Shown: positions 1 to 6,529 of the stretch, one piece after another
Layout of the letters: each line of letters begins with the position of its first letter
Position numbering within the stretch: position 1 is the stretch's first letter
Source: Bifidobacterium breve
GTDB taxonomy: Bacteria; Actinomycetota; Actinomycetes; Mycobacteriales; Mycobacteriaceae
Assembly (NCBI GenBank): GCA_943331415.1
Contig: CALQLM010000064.1
Coordinates: 1-6,736 of the forward strand
Length of the DNA: 6,736 nt
Reading direction: 5' to 3'
Notes under the pieces: model-generated
What the model saw: the letters and a program-made list of their open reading frames with translations, nothing else
Database searches by the model: none
Told to the model about the DNA's origin: nothing
Position numbers and translations under genes: made by a program

Positions 1-234
1 GCTCAGACCAGTGCCGCGCCGCACCTTGCCCGGATCAGCTGCCCGGCCCTGGTGATCAACGCCGAACGGGACACCGGTGTGTTCCCCTCGGATGCCGACC
101 AGATCGTTACGGCACTGGCCAGTACTGACAAGACCCGGTGCTCGATCGACGCCGACCACTACTTCACCATGCCGGGTGCACGCGACGAACAGGCCGAGCT
201 GATCGTGGATTGGATCGCCACGCGATGGTCGTGA
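1..234 (+). CDS. Alpha/beta hydrolase, C-terminal fragment (5' end outside window)
   Basis: Reading in frame from the first base gives 77 residues ending at a TGA at 232-234; the start and the nucleophile part lie upstream of the window. The fragment looks like the last part of an alpha/beta-hydrolase fold. A buried strand (PALVINAERD, residues 15-24) ends in Asp24, which fits the triad acid. A later DADHYF segment carries His53, which fits the triad histidine, and is followed by a closing amphipathic helix (residues 62-76). The family includes esterases, lipases and C-C bond hydrolases, probably cytosolic here, and the substrate cannot be told without the N-terminus. The next gene starts inside its last codons, so the two are probably translated from one mRNA. 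The internal GTG at 52 is a codon within the strand, not a real start. Family assignment is fairly secure; the specific function is unknown. Confidence 0.75.
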   Translation, partial: AQTSAAPHLARISCPALVINAERDTGVFPSDADQIVTALASTDKTRCSIDADHYFTMPGARDEQAELIVDWIATRWS

Positions 235-1193
235 GGGTGCTCGCACACTTCCTGCCCGGCGAAAGTGTGCTGGGAATCGTTGAGGCGGAGTCGGATTGGC
301 TCGATATCCGGTGGTGCCATGAGGACGATGACGAGACCCTGCATCGCGAACTGGCCTGGGCAGATGTGGTGTGGCACGTACTGCGCCCACTGTCCGGAGC
401 GGACCTTCGCCGCGGCACCCGGCTGCGGCTGGTACACAAACTCGGCACCGGGGTGAACACCATCGATGTCGATGCGGCCACCGCGTCGGGTATCGCGGTG
501 GCGAATATGCCGGGAGCCAACGCCCCGTCGGCTGCCGAGGGCACGGTGCTGCTGATGCTGGCCGCGATGCGGCGGCTAGTGGAACTGGACACTGCGACCC
601 GCGCCGGCGAGGGTTGGCCGACTGATCCCACACTCGGGGAGACGGTCCGCGATATCGGCGAATGCACCGTGGGTCTGGTCGGCTACGGAAACATCGCCCG
701 TCGAGTCGAGCGAATCGTCACCGCCATGGGTTCTGATGTGTTGCACACCAGCACCGCCGATGACGCCACCCCGAGCTGGCGGCCGCTGGCCGAACTGCTG
801 GCCGCCAGCGATATCGTCAGCCTCCACCTGCCGTTGACGTCGGCGAGCGAGGAGTTGATCGACCGGTCCGCGCTGACCCTGATGAAGCCCGGGGCCATGC
901 TTGTCAACACCTCGCGCGGCGGAGTGGTCGATGAGACCGCGTTGGTCGATGCGCTGCGCTCCGGCCGGCTGGCCGCCGCCGGACTCGATGTGTTCGCCGT
1001 AGAACCGGTGGTAGCCACAAATCCGCTGCTGGCGCTCGACAATGTCGTCGTCACCCCCCATGTGGTGTGGTACACCCAGGACACCATGCGCCGGTATCTG
1101 GATCACGCGGTGGACAACTGTCGCCGCCTGCGTGACGGTCAGGATCTGATCGACGTCGTCAACGGGAGGCAGCATGTTCGTCTCGGCCAGTGA
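225..1193 (+). CDS. D-isomer-specific 2-hydroxyacid dehydrogenase (NAD(P)-dependent)
   Basis: A 322-residue protein that interconverts a 2-keto acid and a D-2-hydroxy acid using NAD(H) or NADP(H) in the cytosol. The substrate-domain loop KLGTGVNTIDV (72-82) and the dinucleotide fold TVGLVGYGNIA (148-158) are clear; the latter is a GxGxxA variant of GxGxxG. The catalytic residues are visible: Arg231 in NTSRGGVVDE, Glu260 in LDVFAVEP and His279 in TPHVVWYT. The PHVxWY form of the last motif resembles the CtBP-like branch of the family. The length suits the simple two-domain type; there is no C-terminal ACT domain as in long SerA phosphoglycerate dehydrogenases. The ATG at 225 is chosen because the protein then begins directly with the first beta strand (MVVRVLAHFLPG). 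It overlaps the hydrolase stop by 10 bases, suggesting translational coupling. An in-frame ATG at 138 would add 29 Arg/His-rich residues that are read out of frame from the hydrolase. Family is secure; substrate unknown. Confidence 0.92.
   Translation: MVVRVLAHFLPGESVLGIVEAESDWLDIRWCHEDDDETLHRELAWADVVWHVLRPLSGADLRRGTRLRLVHKLGTGVNTIDVDAATASGIAVANMPGANAPSAAEGTVLLMLAAMRRLVELDTATRAGEGWPTDPTLGETVRDIGECTVGLVGYGNIARRVERIVTAMGSDVLHTSTADDATPSWRPLAELLAASDIVSLHLPLTSASEELIDRSALTLMKPGAMLVNTSRGGVVDETALVDALRSGRLAAAGLDVFAVEPVVATNPLLALDNVVVTPHVVWYTQDTMRRYLDHAVDNCRRLRDGQDLIDVVNGRQHVRLGQ
1164..1169 (+). promoter_or_regulatory. Ribosome binding site of the MFS transporter gene
   Basis: GGGAGG lies four bases before the ATG at 1174, inside the last codons of the dehydrogenase gene. 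It supports that ATG as the transporter start and implies the two genes share one mRNA. Confidence 0.65.
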
Positions 1194-2514
1194 GGGAACG
1201 CTGGAGGCTCGTGCGCTGCGCCGAGTGACCATCCGGCTGGTGCCGCTGCTGATGGCGCTGTACTTCGTCAACTTTCTGGATCGCACGAACCTCGGCATCG
1301 CCAAGACCGAAATCAGTGCCGACCTCCAACTGTCGGCGACCATGTTCGGTCTGGCGTCGGGAATCTTCTTCATTGGTTACGTGTTGGTGGAGGTCCCGTC
1401 GAATCTGGCGCTCGTGCGATTCGGCGCACGACGGTGGCTGGCGCGTATCGCAGTGTCCTGGGGGATCGTCGCCGTCGCCATCGCCTTCGCTCCCAACGCC
1501 GGGTCTCTGCTGGCCTTGCGGTTTCTCCTCGGCGTCGCCGAGGCCGGGTTGTTCCCGGGCGTCATCTTCTACCTCTGCCACTGGTTTCCGGCGGCCTACC
1601 GGGCCCGGATCGTCGGGGTGTTCATGCTCGCGATCCCTATCGCCTCAGCTATCGGAACACCGTTGGCGGCGTGGTTGATTCAGACCGGGCATGGCGTATT
1701 CGGTCTGGCCGGATGGCGGTTCATGATGATCTGCGTCGGACTGCCCGCGGTGTTCCTCGGCGTAATCTGCTGGTTCTATCTGACCGACCGTCCGGCTGAT
1801 GCGCACTGGCTACCGGCCGATGAGCGGCAGTGGCTGATCGAGGTGTTGGCTGCCGAACAACGCCAGGTGGCCGAGGCCCATGACTTTCCGCTACGCCGGG
1901 CACTGACCAGCCCACGGGTGTGGGCGCTGGCGGTGGTCTACTTCGGCATTGCCTACGGCCTGTACGCGCTGGCGTTCTTCCTGCCATCCATCATCACCGG
2001 GTTCCGCACGACGTTCGGCCTCCAGTTGTCGATCATTCAGGTGGGACTCATCACCGCGGTTCCCTACGTCTTCGCCGCGGTGGCGATGTTCCTGTGGTCC
2101 CGGCATGCCGACCGCACCCGCGAGCATGTGTGGCATGTCGCCATCCCGCTCGTGGTGGGCGGCTTGGCGATTCCGGTGGCGCTGTATCTGCACCATCCGA
2201 TCGCGGTGATGATCCCGGTGATCATCGCGGCGATGGGGGTCTTCAGCGCCCTGCCCATTTTCTGGGCATTGCCGCCGAGGTTCCTCACCGGAGCTGCCGC
2301 AGCGGGAGGAATCGCACTAATCAACTCATTGGGCAATCTCGGCGGCTTCGCCGCGCCGTATGCCACCGGGGCACTATCGGATCTCACCGGAAGCAACCGG
2401 GCCGGGATGTGGGCGGTGGGCGTCATCATGGTTGTCTGCGCGGCTCTGGTGGTCACACTGGGAGCTGCCCCGAGAGCGGCGCGGCCGCCCGATCGACCCG
2501 CGGTGAACGGGTAG
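1174..2514 (+). CDS. MFS transporter, anion:cation symporter (ACS)-like
   Basis: A 446-residue inner-membrane protein of the major facilitator superfamily with about 12 hydrophobic segments: roughly 22-40, 57-75, 88-106, 111-133, 147-168 and 181-203, then after a charged central loop (205-247) 248-271, 285-307, 320-339, 342-361, 374-396 and 409-430. ACS-family features are FLDRTNLGIAK at the end of segment 1 (34-44), EVPSNLALVRFGARRW between segments 2 and 3 (73-88), and GVAEAGLFPGVIFYLCHWFP in segment 4 (120-139). Known ACS members bring in organic anions such as tartrate, phthalate, glucarate or hydroxyphenylacetate with protons. Import of an organic acid is therefore the likely job, and the neighbouring hydroxyacid dehydrogenase fits this. 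The start overlaps the dehydrogenase gene by 20 bases and has a GGGAGG ribosome site. The C-terminus is a short Arg/Pro-rich cytosolic tail. The exact substrate is not shown by the sequence. Confidence 0.9.
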   Translation: MFVSASEGTLEARALRRVTIRLVPLLMALYFVNFLDRTNLGIAKTEISADLQLSATMFGLASGIFFIGYVLVEVPSNLALVRFGARRWLARIAVSWGIVAVAIAFAPNAGSLLALRFLLGVAEAGLFPGVIFYLCHWFPAAYRARIVGVFMLAIPIASAIGTPLAAWLIQTGHGVFGLAGWRFMMICVGLPAVFLGVICWFYLTDRPADAHWLPADERQWLIEVLAAEQRQVAEAHDFPLRRALTSPRVWALAVVYFGIAYGLYALAFFLPSIITGFRTTFGLQLSIIQVGLITAVPYVFAAVAMFLWSRHADRTREHVWHVAIPLVVGGLAIPVALYLHHPIAVMIPVIIAAMGVFSALPIFWALPPRFLTGAAAAGGIALINSLGNLGGFAAPYATGALSDLTGSNRAGMWAVGVIMVVCAALVVTLGAAPRAARPPDRPAVNG

Positions 2515-2520
2515 TACCCT
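2493..2520 (+). promoter_or_regulatory. Possible promoter for the fadE6-like gene
   Basis: TCGACC (2493-2498) and TACCCT (2515-2520), 16 bases apart, resemble a -35 (TTGACA) and a mycobacterial -10 (TANNNT). Transcription would start near 2527, giving a leader of about 39 bases that contains a ribosome site. The motif overlaps the transporter stop codon. The -10 lies within a small perfect inverted repeat, GGGTA-G-TACCC (2509-2519), which could be an operator half or chance. Weak evidence; read-through from the upstream genes is equally possible. Confidence 0.3.
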
Positions 2521-2547
2521 CGGTCCCAACCCACCGGTTAGCCCATC

Positions 2548-2555
2548 GAGGGAAG
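2548..2555 (+). promoter_or_regulatory. Ribosome binding site of the fadE6-like gene
   Basis: GAGGGAAG lies 10 bases before the ATG at 2566 and supports that start. Confidence 0.5.
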
Positions 2556-2565
2556 ACGGCCGAGT

Positions 2566-4764
2566 ATGCCTATCGCGATCGAATCCGAGCACGTCGAACT
2601 GGCGAAGTCAGTGCGATCCCTTCTCGAGAAGGTGGCGCCTGCAGAAGTACTGCACGCGGCACTGGAGACGCCGGTGCAGAACCCTCCGGTCTACTGGCGG
2701 GGCGCAGCCGAGCAGGGCCTCCAGGGTCTTCATCTCCCCGAGTCGGTGGACGGCCAAGGCGCCGGCCTGCTCGAACTGGCGATCGTGATCGCGGAGTTCG
2801 GCTACGCGGCTGCGCCGGGGCCGTTCATCCCGTCGGCGATCGCCAGCGCGCTGATCTCCGCGCACGATCCGGGTACGCCGGTGCTGGCCACGCTGGCCGC
2901 AGGCGAGACCATCGCCGCCTACGCACTGGAGTCCGACCTGACCGCCACCCGGCACGGGGACACACTCGTGATCCGGGGCGAGGCCCGGTCGGTTCCAGGC
3001 GCCGCCCAGGCCGAGATCCTCGTGCTCCCGGTCGCGATCGACGGCGGGACCGAGTGGGCGGTGCTCGACGCTTCCGCTCTGGAGATCACCGCACTGCGTT
3101 CGGTGGACCCCTTGCACCCGATCGGCCACATCCGGGCCAACGGAATCGACGTCGGCGCGGACGCATTGCTGTCGAACCTGTCGCAGGAGACCGGACGGGC
3201 GATCATCACCACGCTGCTGTCCGCTGAGGCGGTCGGCATCGCCCGATGGGCCACCGACACCGCCTCGGAGTACGCCAAGATCCGTGAGCAGTTCGGCCGG
3301 CCGATCGGTCAGTTCCAGGCCATCAAGCACAAGTGCGCAGCAATGATCGCCACCACCGAGCGGGCGACGGCGGCGGTGTGGGACGCCGCCCGGGCGCTCG
3401 ACGAGGCTGCCGAAAAAGGCTGGGATGCCGACGGAACCGCCTATGGGTTCGCCGCCGCCGTGGCCGCCACACTCGCCCCAGTCGCCGCGCAGCACTGCGC
3501 CCAGGACTGCATCCAGGTGCACGGCGGCATCGGATTCACCTGGGAGCACGACACCAACATCTACTACCGCCGCGCGCTCGCACTGGTGGCGGCGTTCGGC
3601 CGCGCCGCCCAATATCCCCAGCGAGTTTTCGACACCGCGACCACCACCGGAATGCGGGACGTCAAGATCGACCTCGACCCGGCGACCGAGAAACTCCGCG
3701 CCGAACTGCGCGCGGAAGTCGATGCGCTCAAGGCCATCCCGCGCGAGCAACGCGCCGCCGCCATCGCCGAGGGCGGCTGGGTGCAGCCGCACCTGCCGCT
3801 GCCCTGGGGCCGTGCCGCCGCCCCGATCGAGCAGATCATCATTTCCCAGGAGTTCGCCGCCGGCCGGGTCAAACGACCGAATATGGGTATCGCCGCGTGG
3901 CTGATTCCGTCCATCGTCACCTACGGAACCGATGAGCAGAAACAGCGCTTTCTCCCGCCGACCTTCCGCGGCGAATTGATCTGGTGCCAGCTGTTCTCCG
4001 AACCCGGGGCGGGATCAGACCTGGCGAGCCTGACCACCAAGGCCACCAAGGTCGACGGCGGATGGCGGATCACCGGGCAGAAGATCTGGACCACCGCCGC
4101 ACAGTTCTCCCAATGGGGAGCCCTGCTGGCACGGACGGACTCAAGCGCGGCTAAACACAATGGGATCACCTATTTCCTGCTCGATATGCAGAGCGAGGGC
4201 GTGGAGGTCAAGCCGCTGCGGGAGCTGACCGGTAACGCATTGTTCAACACGGTGTTCATCGACGATGTGTTTGTACCCGATGACCGGGTGCTGGGCGAGG
4301 TCAACCGAGGCTGGGAAGTCAGTCGCAACACCCTGACCGCGGAACGGGTTTCCATCGGCAGCGACGAGCCGGGGTTCCTGCCGAATCTCACTCGCTTTGT
4401 CGAGTTCGTCTCCGAGGGCCAATTCGACCAGATCGGCCACCACCGCGCCGGAGAGCTGATTGCCGAAGGGCACGCGGCAAAACTGTTGAACATGCGCTCG
4501 ACGCTGCTCACTCTGGCCGGCGGTGACGCAATGCCTTCCGCGGCGATCTCCAAGCTGCTGTCGATGCGCACCGGGCAGGGCTACGCCGAATTCGCGGTCG
4601 CCTCATTCGGCGCCGACGGCGCCATCTGGGAGGCCGACTCGCTGCAGGGCAAGTGGGCCGAGTATCTGCTCGCAAGCCGGGCGACCACGATCTACGGCGG
4701 CACATCCGAGGTGCAGCTGAACATCATCGCCGAGCGTCTACTCGGGCTGCCCCGCGACCCATAA
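2566..4764 (+). CDS. fadE6: Fused two-domain acyl-CoA dehydrogenase, FadE6-like
   Basis: A 732-residue flavoprotein made of two acyl-CoA dehydrogenase units in tandem. It should oxidise an acyl-CoA to the trans-2-enoyl-CoA with FAD, the first oxidation of beta-oxidation, passing electrons to an electron-transfer flavoprotein. The N-terminal unit (about 1-360) has the helical start, REQFGRPIGQFQ (240-251) and HGGIGFTWEHD (319-329). The C-terminal unit (about 370-732) has FSEPGAGSDLA (477-487), GQKIWTTAA (505-512) and YGGTSEVQLNIIAERLLG (710-727). In the C-terminal unit Glu593 (TLTAER) sits where isovaleryl-CoA dehydrogenase and related enzymes carry the catalytic base, while the alternative position next to Tyr710 is Gly711. 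The N-terminal unit lacks an acid at both places, so it is probably non-catalytic and structural. Fused enzymes of this kind include FadE34 of steroid side-chain breakdown. The fadE6 name rests on recalled similarity in the N-terminus, on length (about 731 aa in M. tuberculosis) and on the adjacent convergent fadD2-like gene. Substrate is unknown. Confidence 0.88.
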   Translation: MPIAIESEHVELAKSVRSLLEKVAPAEVLHAALETPVQNPPVYWRGAAEQGLQGLHLPESVDGQGAGLLELAIVIAEFGYAAAPGPFIPSAIASALISAHDPGTPVLATLAAGETIAAYALESDLTATRHGDTLVIRGEARSVPGAAQAEILVLPVAIDGGTEWAVLDASALEITALRSVDPLHPIGHIRANGIDVGADALLSNLSQETGRAIITTLLSAEAVGIARWATDTASEYAKIREQFGRPIGQFQAIKHKCAAMIATTERATAAVWDAARALDEAAEKGWDADGTAYGFAAAVAATLAPVAAQHCAQDCIQVHGGIGFTWEHDTNIYYRRALALVAAFGRAAQYPQRVFDTATTTGMRDVKIDLDPATEKLRAELRAEVDALKAIPREQRAAAIAEGGWVQPHLPLPWGRAAAPIEQIIISQEFAAGRVKRPNMGIAAWLIPSIVTYGTDEQKQRFLPPTFRGELIWCQLFSEPGAGSDLASLTTKATKVDGGWRITGQKIWTTAAQFSQWGALLARTDSSAAKHNGITYFLLDMQSEGVEVKPLRELTGNALFNTVFIDDVFVPDDRVLGEVNRGWEVSRNTLTAERVSIGSDEPGFLPNLTRFVEFVSEGQFDQIGHHRAGELIAEGHAAKLLNMRSTLLTLAGGDAMPSAAISKLLSMRTGQGYAEFAVASFGADGAIWEADSLQGKWAEYLLASRATTIYGGTSEVQLNIIAERLLGLPRDP

Positions 4765-4769
4765 TCAGG

Positions 4770-6440
4770 TCAGTGGATTTCGATCTGCCGCAGTTCGCGT
4801 TTGAGGATCTTGCCGGTGGGGTTGCGCGGCAGTTCAGCAAGAAAGACCACCTCGCGCGGGACCTTGTATCGCGCGAGATGGTCGCGCACGTAGTCCTTGA
4901 TCGCATCCTCGGTCAGAGCAGTGCCCTCGCGGGGGACGACGAACGCGCGCAATCGTGCGCCGAAATCCTGATCGTCCACGCCGATCGCGGTGGCTTCAAT
5001 GACATCGGGATGTCCACTGATGAGATCCTCGACTTCGGCCGGGAACACATTCTCTCCGCCCGAGACGATCATCTCGTCGTCGCGACCGCTGACGTAAAGC
5101 AGGCCGTCGGCGTCGAAGTATCCGACGTCACCGGATGACAGCAGGCCATCGATGATCGCCTTATTGCCTCCGCCGGTGTAGCCCTCAAACGGCATCGGGG
5201 TTCCCACGAAGATCCGACCGACCTCGCCCTGCGGCAACTCCGCTCCGTGGTCGTCGAGAATCTTGACCTTGGCACCCCTGACCACCGGGCCCACCGTTGC
5301 GGGGTTGCGCTTGAGGTCCTGCGGCCGGGCGATGGTGGCAAAGGCGACTTCGGTTGATCCGTAGAGGTTGTAGACCACCGGCCCGAGGTCCCTCATGGCC
5401 CGGGTGGCCAGTTCGGCGCCAAGTTGGGAACCCGAGACGAACACGATCCGCAGTGAGGACAGATCCGGTTTGGGTTCCATCTTCTCCAGCGCGTCGAGCA
5501 TGCGCGACAACATCACCGGGACCACGACGACGGCGGTCGCCTTATGTGTGGAGATGTCCGCCAGGACGGTGGCGGCATTGAACCGGCGATGCAGAATCAG
5601 GGTCGAACCCAAGGTCGCGGCAATCGCGGCATGCAGATATCCGATGGCGTGGAACATCGGTGACGGCAGCGCGGTGATTTCGCCGGCCTTGAACGGGACG
5701 CTGGACAGGATGCCGCCGACCGGAGCTAACGTCGGCGGTGTGTGCCGGGTGGCACCCTTCGGGGTTCCGGTCGTGCCACTGGTGAGGATGATCATCGCCG
5801 AGCGTTTGGTGGCCTTGGGCGCGGGATCGGTGCTGCTGCGGGCGATCAACTCGGCGAGGGTCTCATCAGTGCTGCCGGAGGGTTCGTCGCCTGAGACGAA
5901 CGCCCGCAATTTGCCCAGTGCCGGTTCAGCCAGTGTGACCGCCTCGGTGTACTCATCGTCATAGATGATCAGCTTGGCACCCTCGCGCTCCGAGACGTCT
6001 CTGATCTGCGGTCCGGAGAACTCGGTGTTCAGCATGATCGTGCGTGCCCCGACCCGAGCGCAGGCGTAGTTGGCGATCGAGAACCAGCGGTGGTTGCGGG
6101 CGAGAATGCCCACACCGTCGCCGCCACGCACGCCCATGGCCAGCAGCCCATTGGCCACCGCATTGACCGCGTCATTGAGTTCGGTGTTGGTGATCGAGCC
6201 CTCGTCGTCGATGATCGCCAACCGGTTCGGGGCGCGACGGGCGTTGAGCGCCGGAATCATCCCGACCTCGCCCCAGCGCCGGACATCGGCGACCATGGCG
6301 GCCAGGTTGTGCGGGGCCTCGATCCCGAAGGCGCCGGACGTGATCATCTTCTGCAGGTAGTGCAACTCCGCCGATCCGCGTTCGGCGATTCGGCGGGCCT
6401 TGTTGAGCGCGCCGGAGGCGAGGTCGGTGATCAACGGCAT
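4770..6440 (-). CDS. fadD2: Acyl-CoA synthetase (AMP-forming), FadD2-like
   Basis: A 556-residue member of the adenylate-forming family. It activates a fatty or other carboxylic acid with ATP to the acyl-AMP and then to the CoA thioester, feeding beta-oxidation. Core motifs in order: the P-loop-like ILTSGTTGTPKG (218-229), YNLYGSTEV (357-365), the ATP-ribose aspartate in SSGDVGYFDADG (435-446; Asp438), the hinge GRDDEMIVSGGENVFPAEVED (452-472), and PRNPTGKILKREL (538-550) with catalytic Lys544. An N-terminal stretch of about 60 residues (RGSAELHYLQKMI, then MIPALNARRAPNR) precedes the domain and recalls mycobacterial FadD2. The start at 6440 is preferred over an in-frame ATG at 6464: a TANNNT -10 box sits exactly six bases before 6440, so the ATG is probably the first base of a leaderless mRNA, and the residues then match the recalled FadD2 start (MPxxTDL). 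The gene converges on fadE6 with five bases between stops. Family is secure; symbol and start are inferred. Confidence 0.88.
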   Translation of the reverse strand: MPLITDLASGALNKARRIAERGSAELHYLQKMITSGAFGIEAPHNLAAMVADVRRWGEVGMIPALNARRAPNRLAIIDDEGSITNTELNDAVNAVANGLLAMGVRGGDGVGILARNHRWFSIANYACARVGARTIMLNTEFSGPQIRDVSEREGAKLIIYDDEYTEAVTLAEPALGKLRAFVSGDEPSGSTDETLAELIARSSTDPAPKATKRSAMIILTSGTTGTPKGATRHTPPTLAPVGGILSSVPFKAGEITALPSPMFHAIGYLHAAIAATLGSTLILHRRFNAATVLADISTHKATAVVVVPVMLSRMLDALEKMEPKPDLSSLRIVFVSGSQLGAELATRAMRDLGPVVYNLYGSTEVAFATIARPQDLKRNPATVGPVVRGAKVKILDDHGAELPQGEVGRIFVGTPMPFEGYTGGGNKAIIDGLLSSGDVGYFDADGLLYVSGRDDEMIVSGGENVFPAEVEDLISGHPDVIEATAIGVDDQDFGARLRAFVVPREGTALTEDAIKDYVRDHLARYKVPREVVFLAELPRNPTGKILKRELRQIEIH

Positions 6441-6446
6441 ATCCCC

Positions 6447-6452
6447 ACAGTA
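6447..6452 (-). promoter_or_regulatory. -10 element of fadD2, likely leaderless
   Basis: On the minus strand TACTGT is followed by six bases (GGGGAT) and then the ATG at 6440. This is the spacing expected if transcription begins at the A of the start codon. No convincing -35 box is seen upstream, which is common for mycobacterial promoters. No Shine-Dalgarno sequence is found at usable spacing. Confidence 0.5.
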
Positions 6453-6492
6453 GGTGAGCGTCATCCGCCGGACGGGCTGATCGCGCTGCCCT

Positions 6493-6498
6493 TATCCT
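6493..6498 (+). promoter_or_regulatory. -10 element of the SRPBCC gene
   Basis: TATCCT matches TANNNT. A start of transcription about seven bases on (near 6505) would leave a leader of about 25 bases with a GAGGA site before the GTG at 6530. A GGAC-containing stretch near 6469-6474 is at best a poor -35. The box lies back to back with the fadD2 -10, with predicted starts about 65 bases apart. Confidence 0.4.
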
Positions 6499-6513
6499 GA
6501 TGCGGTGGCAGCT

Positions 6514-6518
6514 GAGGA
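6514..6518 (+). promoter_or_regulatory. Ribosome binding site of the SRPBCC gene
   Basis: GAGGA lies 11 bases before the GTG at 6530. It favours this start over the in-frame ATG at 6500, which has no ribosome site and would lie upstream of the predicted transcription start. Confidence 0.4.
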
Positions 6519-6529
6519 ATCCGGTTTCG

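Noticed and set aside
138..224. Upstream start for the hydroxyacid dehydrogenase at ATG 138
   Set aside because: The added 29 residues are Arg/His-rich and come from the hydrolase coding region in another frame; the ATG at 225 starts directly at the first beta strand.
576..1373. Open frame of 265 codons antisense to the dehydrogenase and transporter junction
   Set aside because: Low-complexity composition, no domain, and it covers two real genes in a shadow frame.
1920..3227. Open frame of 435 codons on the + strand across the end of the transporter and the start of the fadE6-like gene
   Set aside because: It is an Arg/Gly/Pro-rich out-of-frame reading that spans two well-supported genes and their gap.
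2608..3792. Long open frame (394 codons) antisense to the fadE6-like gene
   Set aside because: The translation is rich in Gly, Arg, Asp and His with no recognisable fold. It mirrors a strongly supported coding gene, and such frames arise from G/C-ending codons in high-GC DNA.
6474..6491. GGGC...GCCC arms between the two divergent -10 boxes, considered as an operator
   Set aside because: Only four paired bases per arm around a 10-base interior, as expected by chance in GC-rich DNA.
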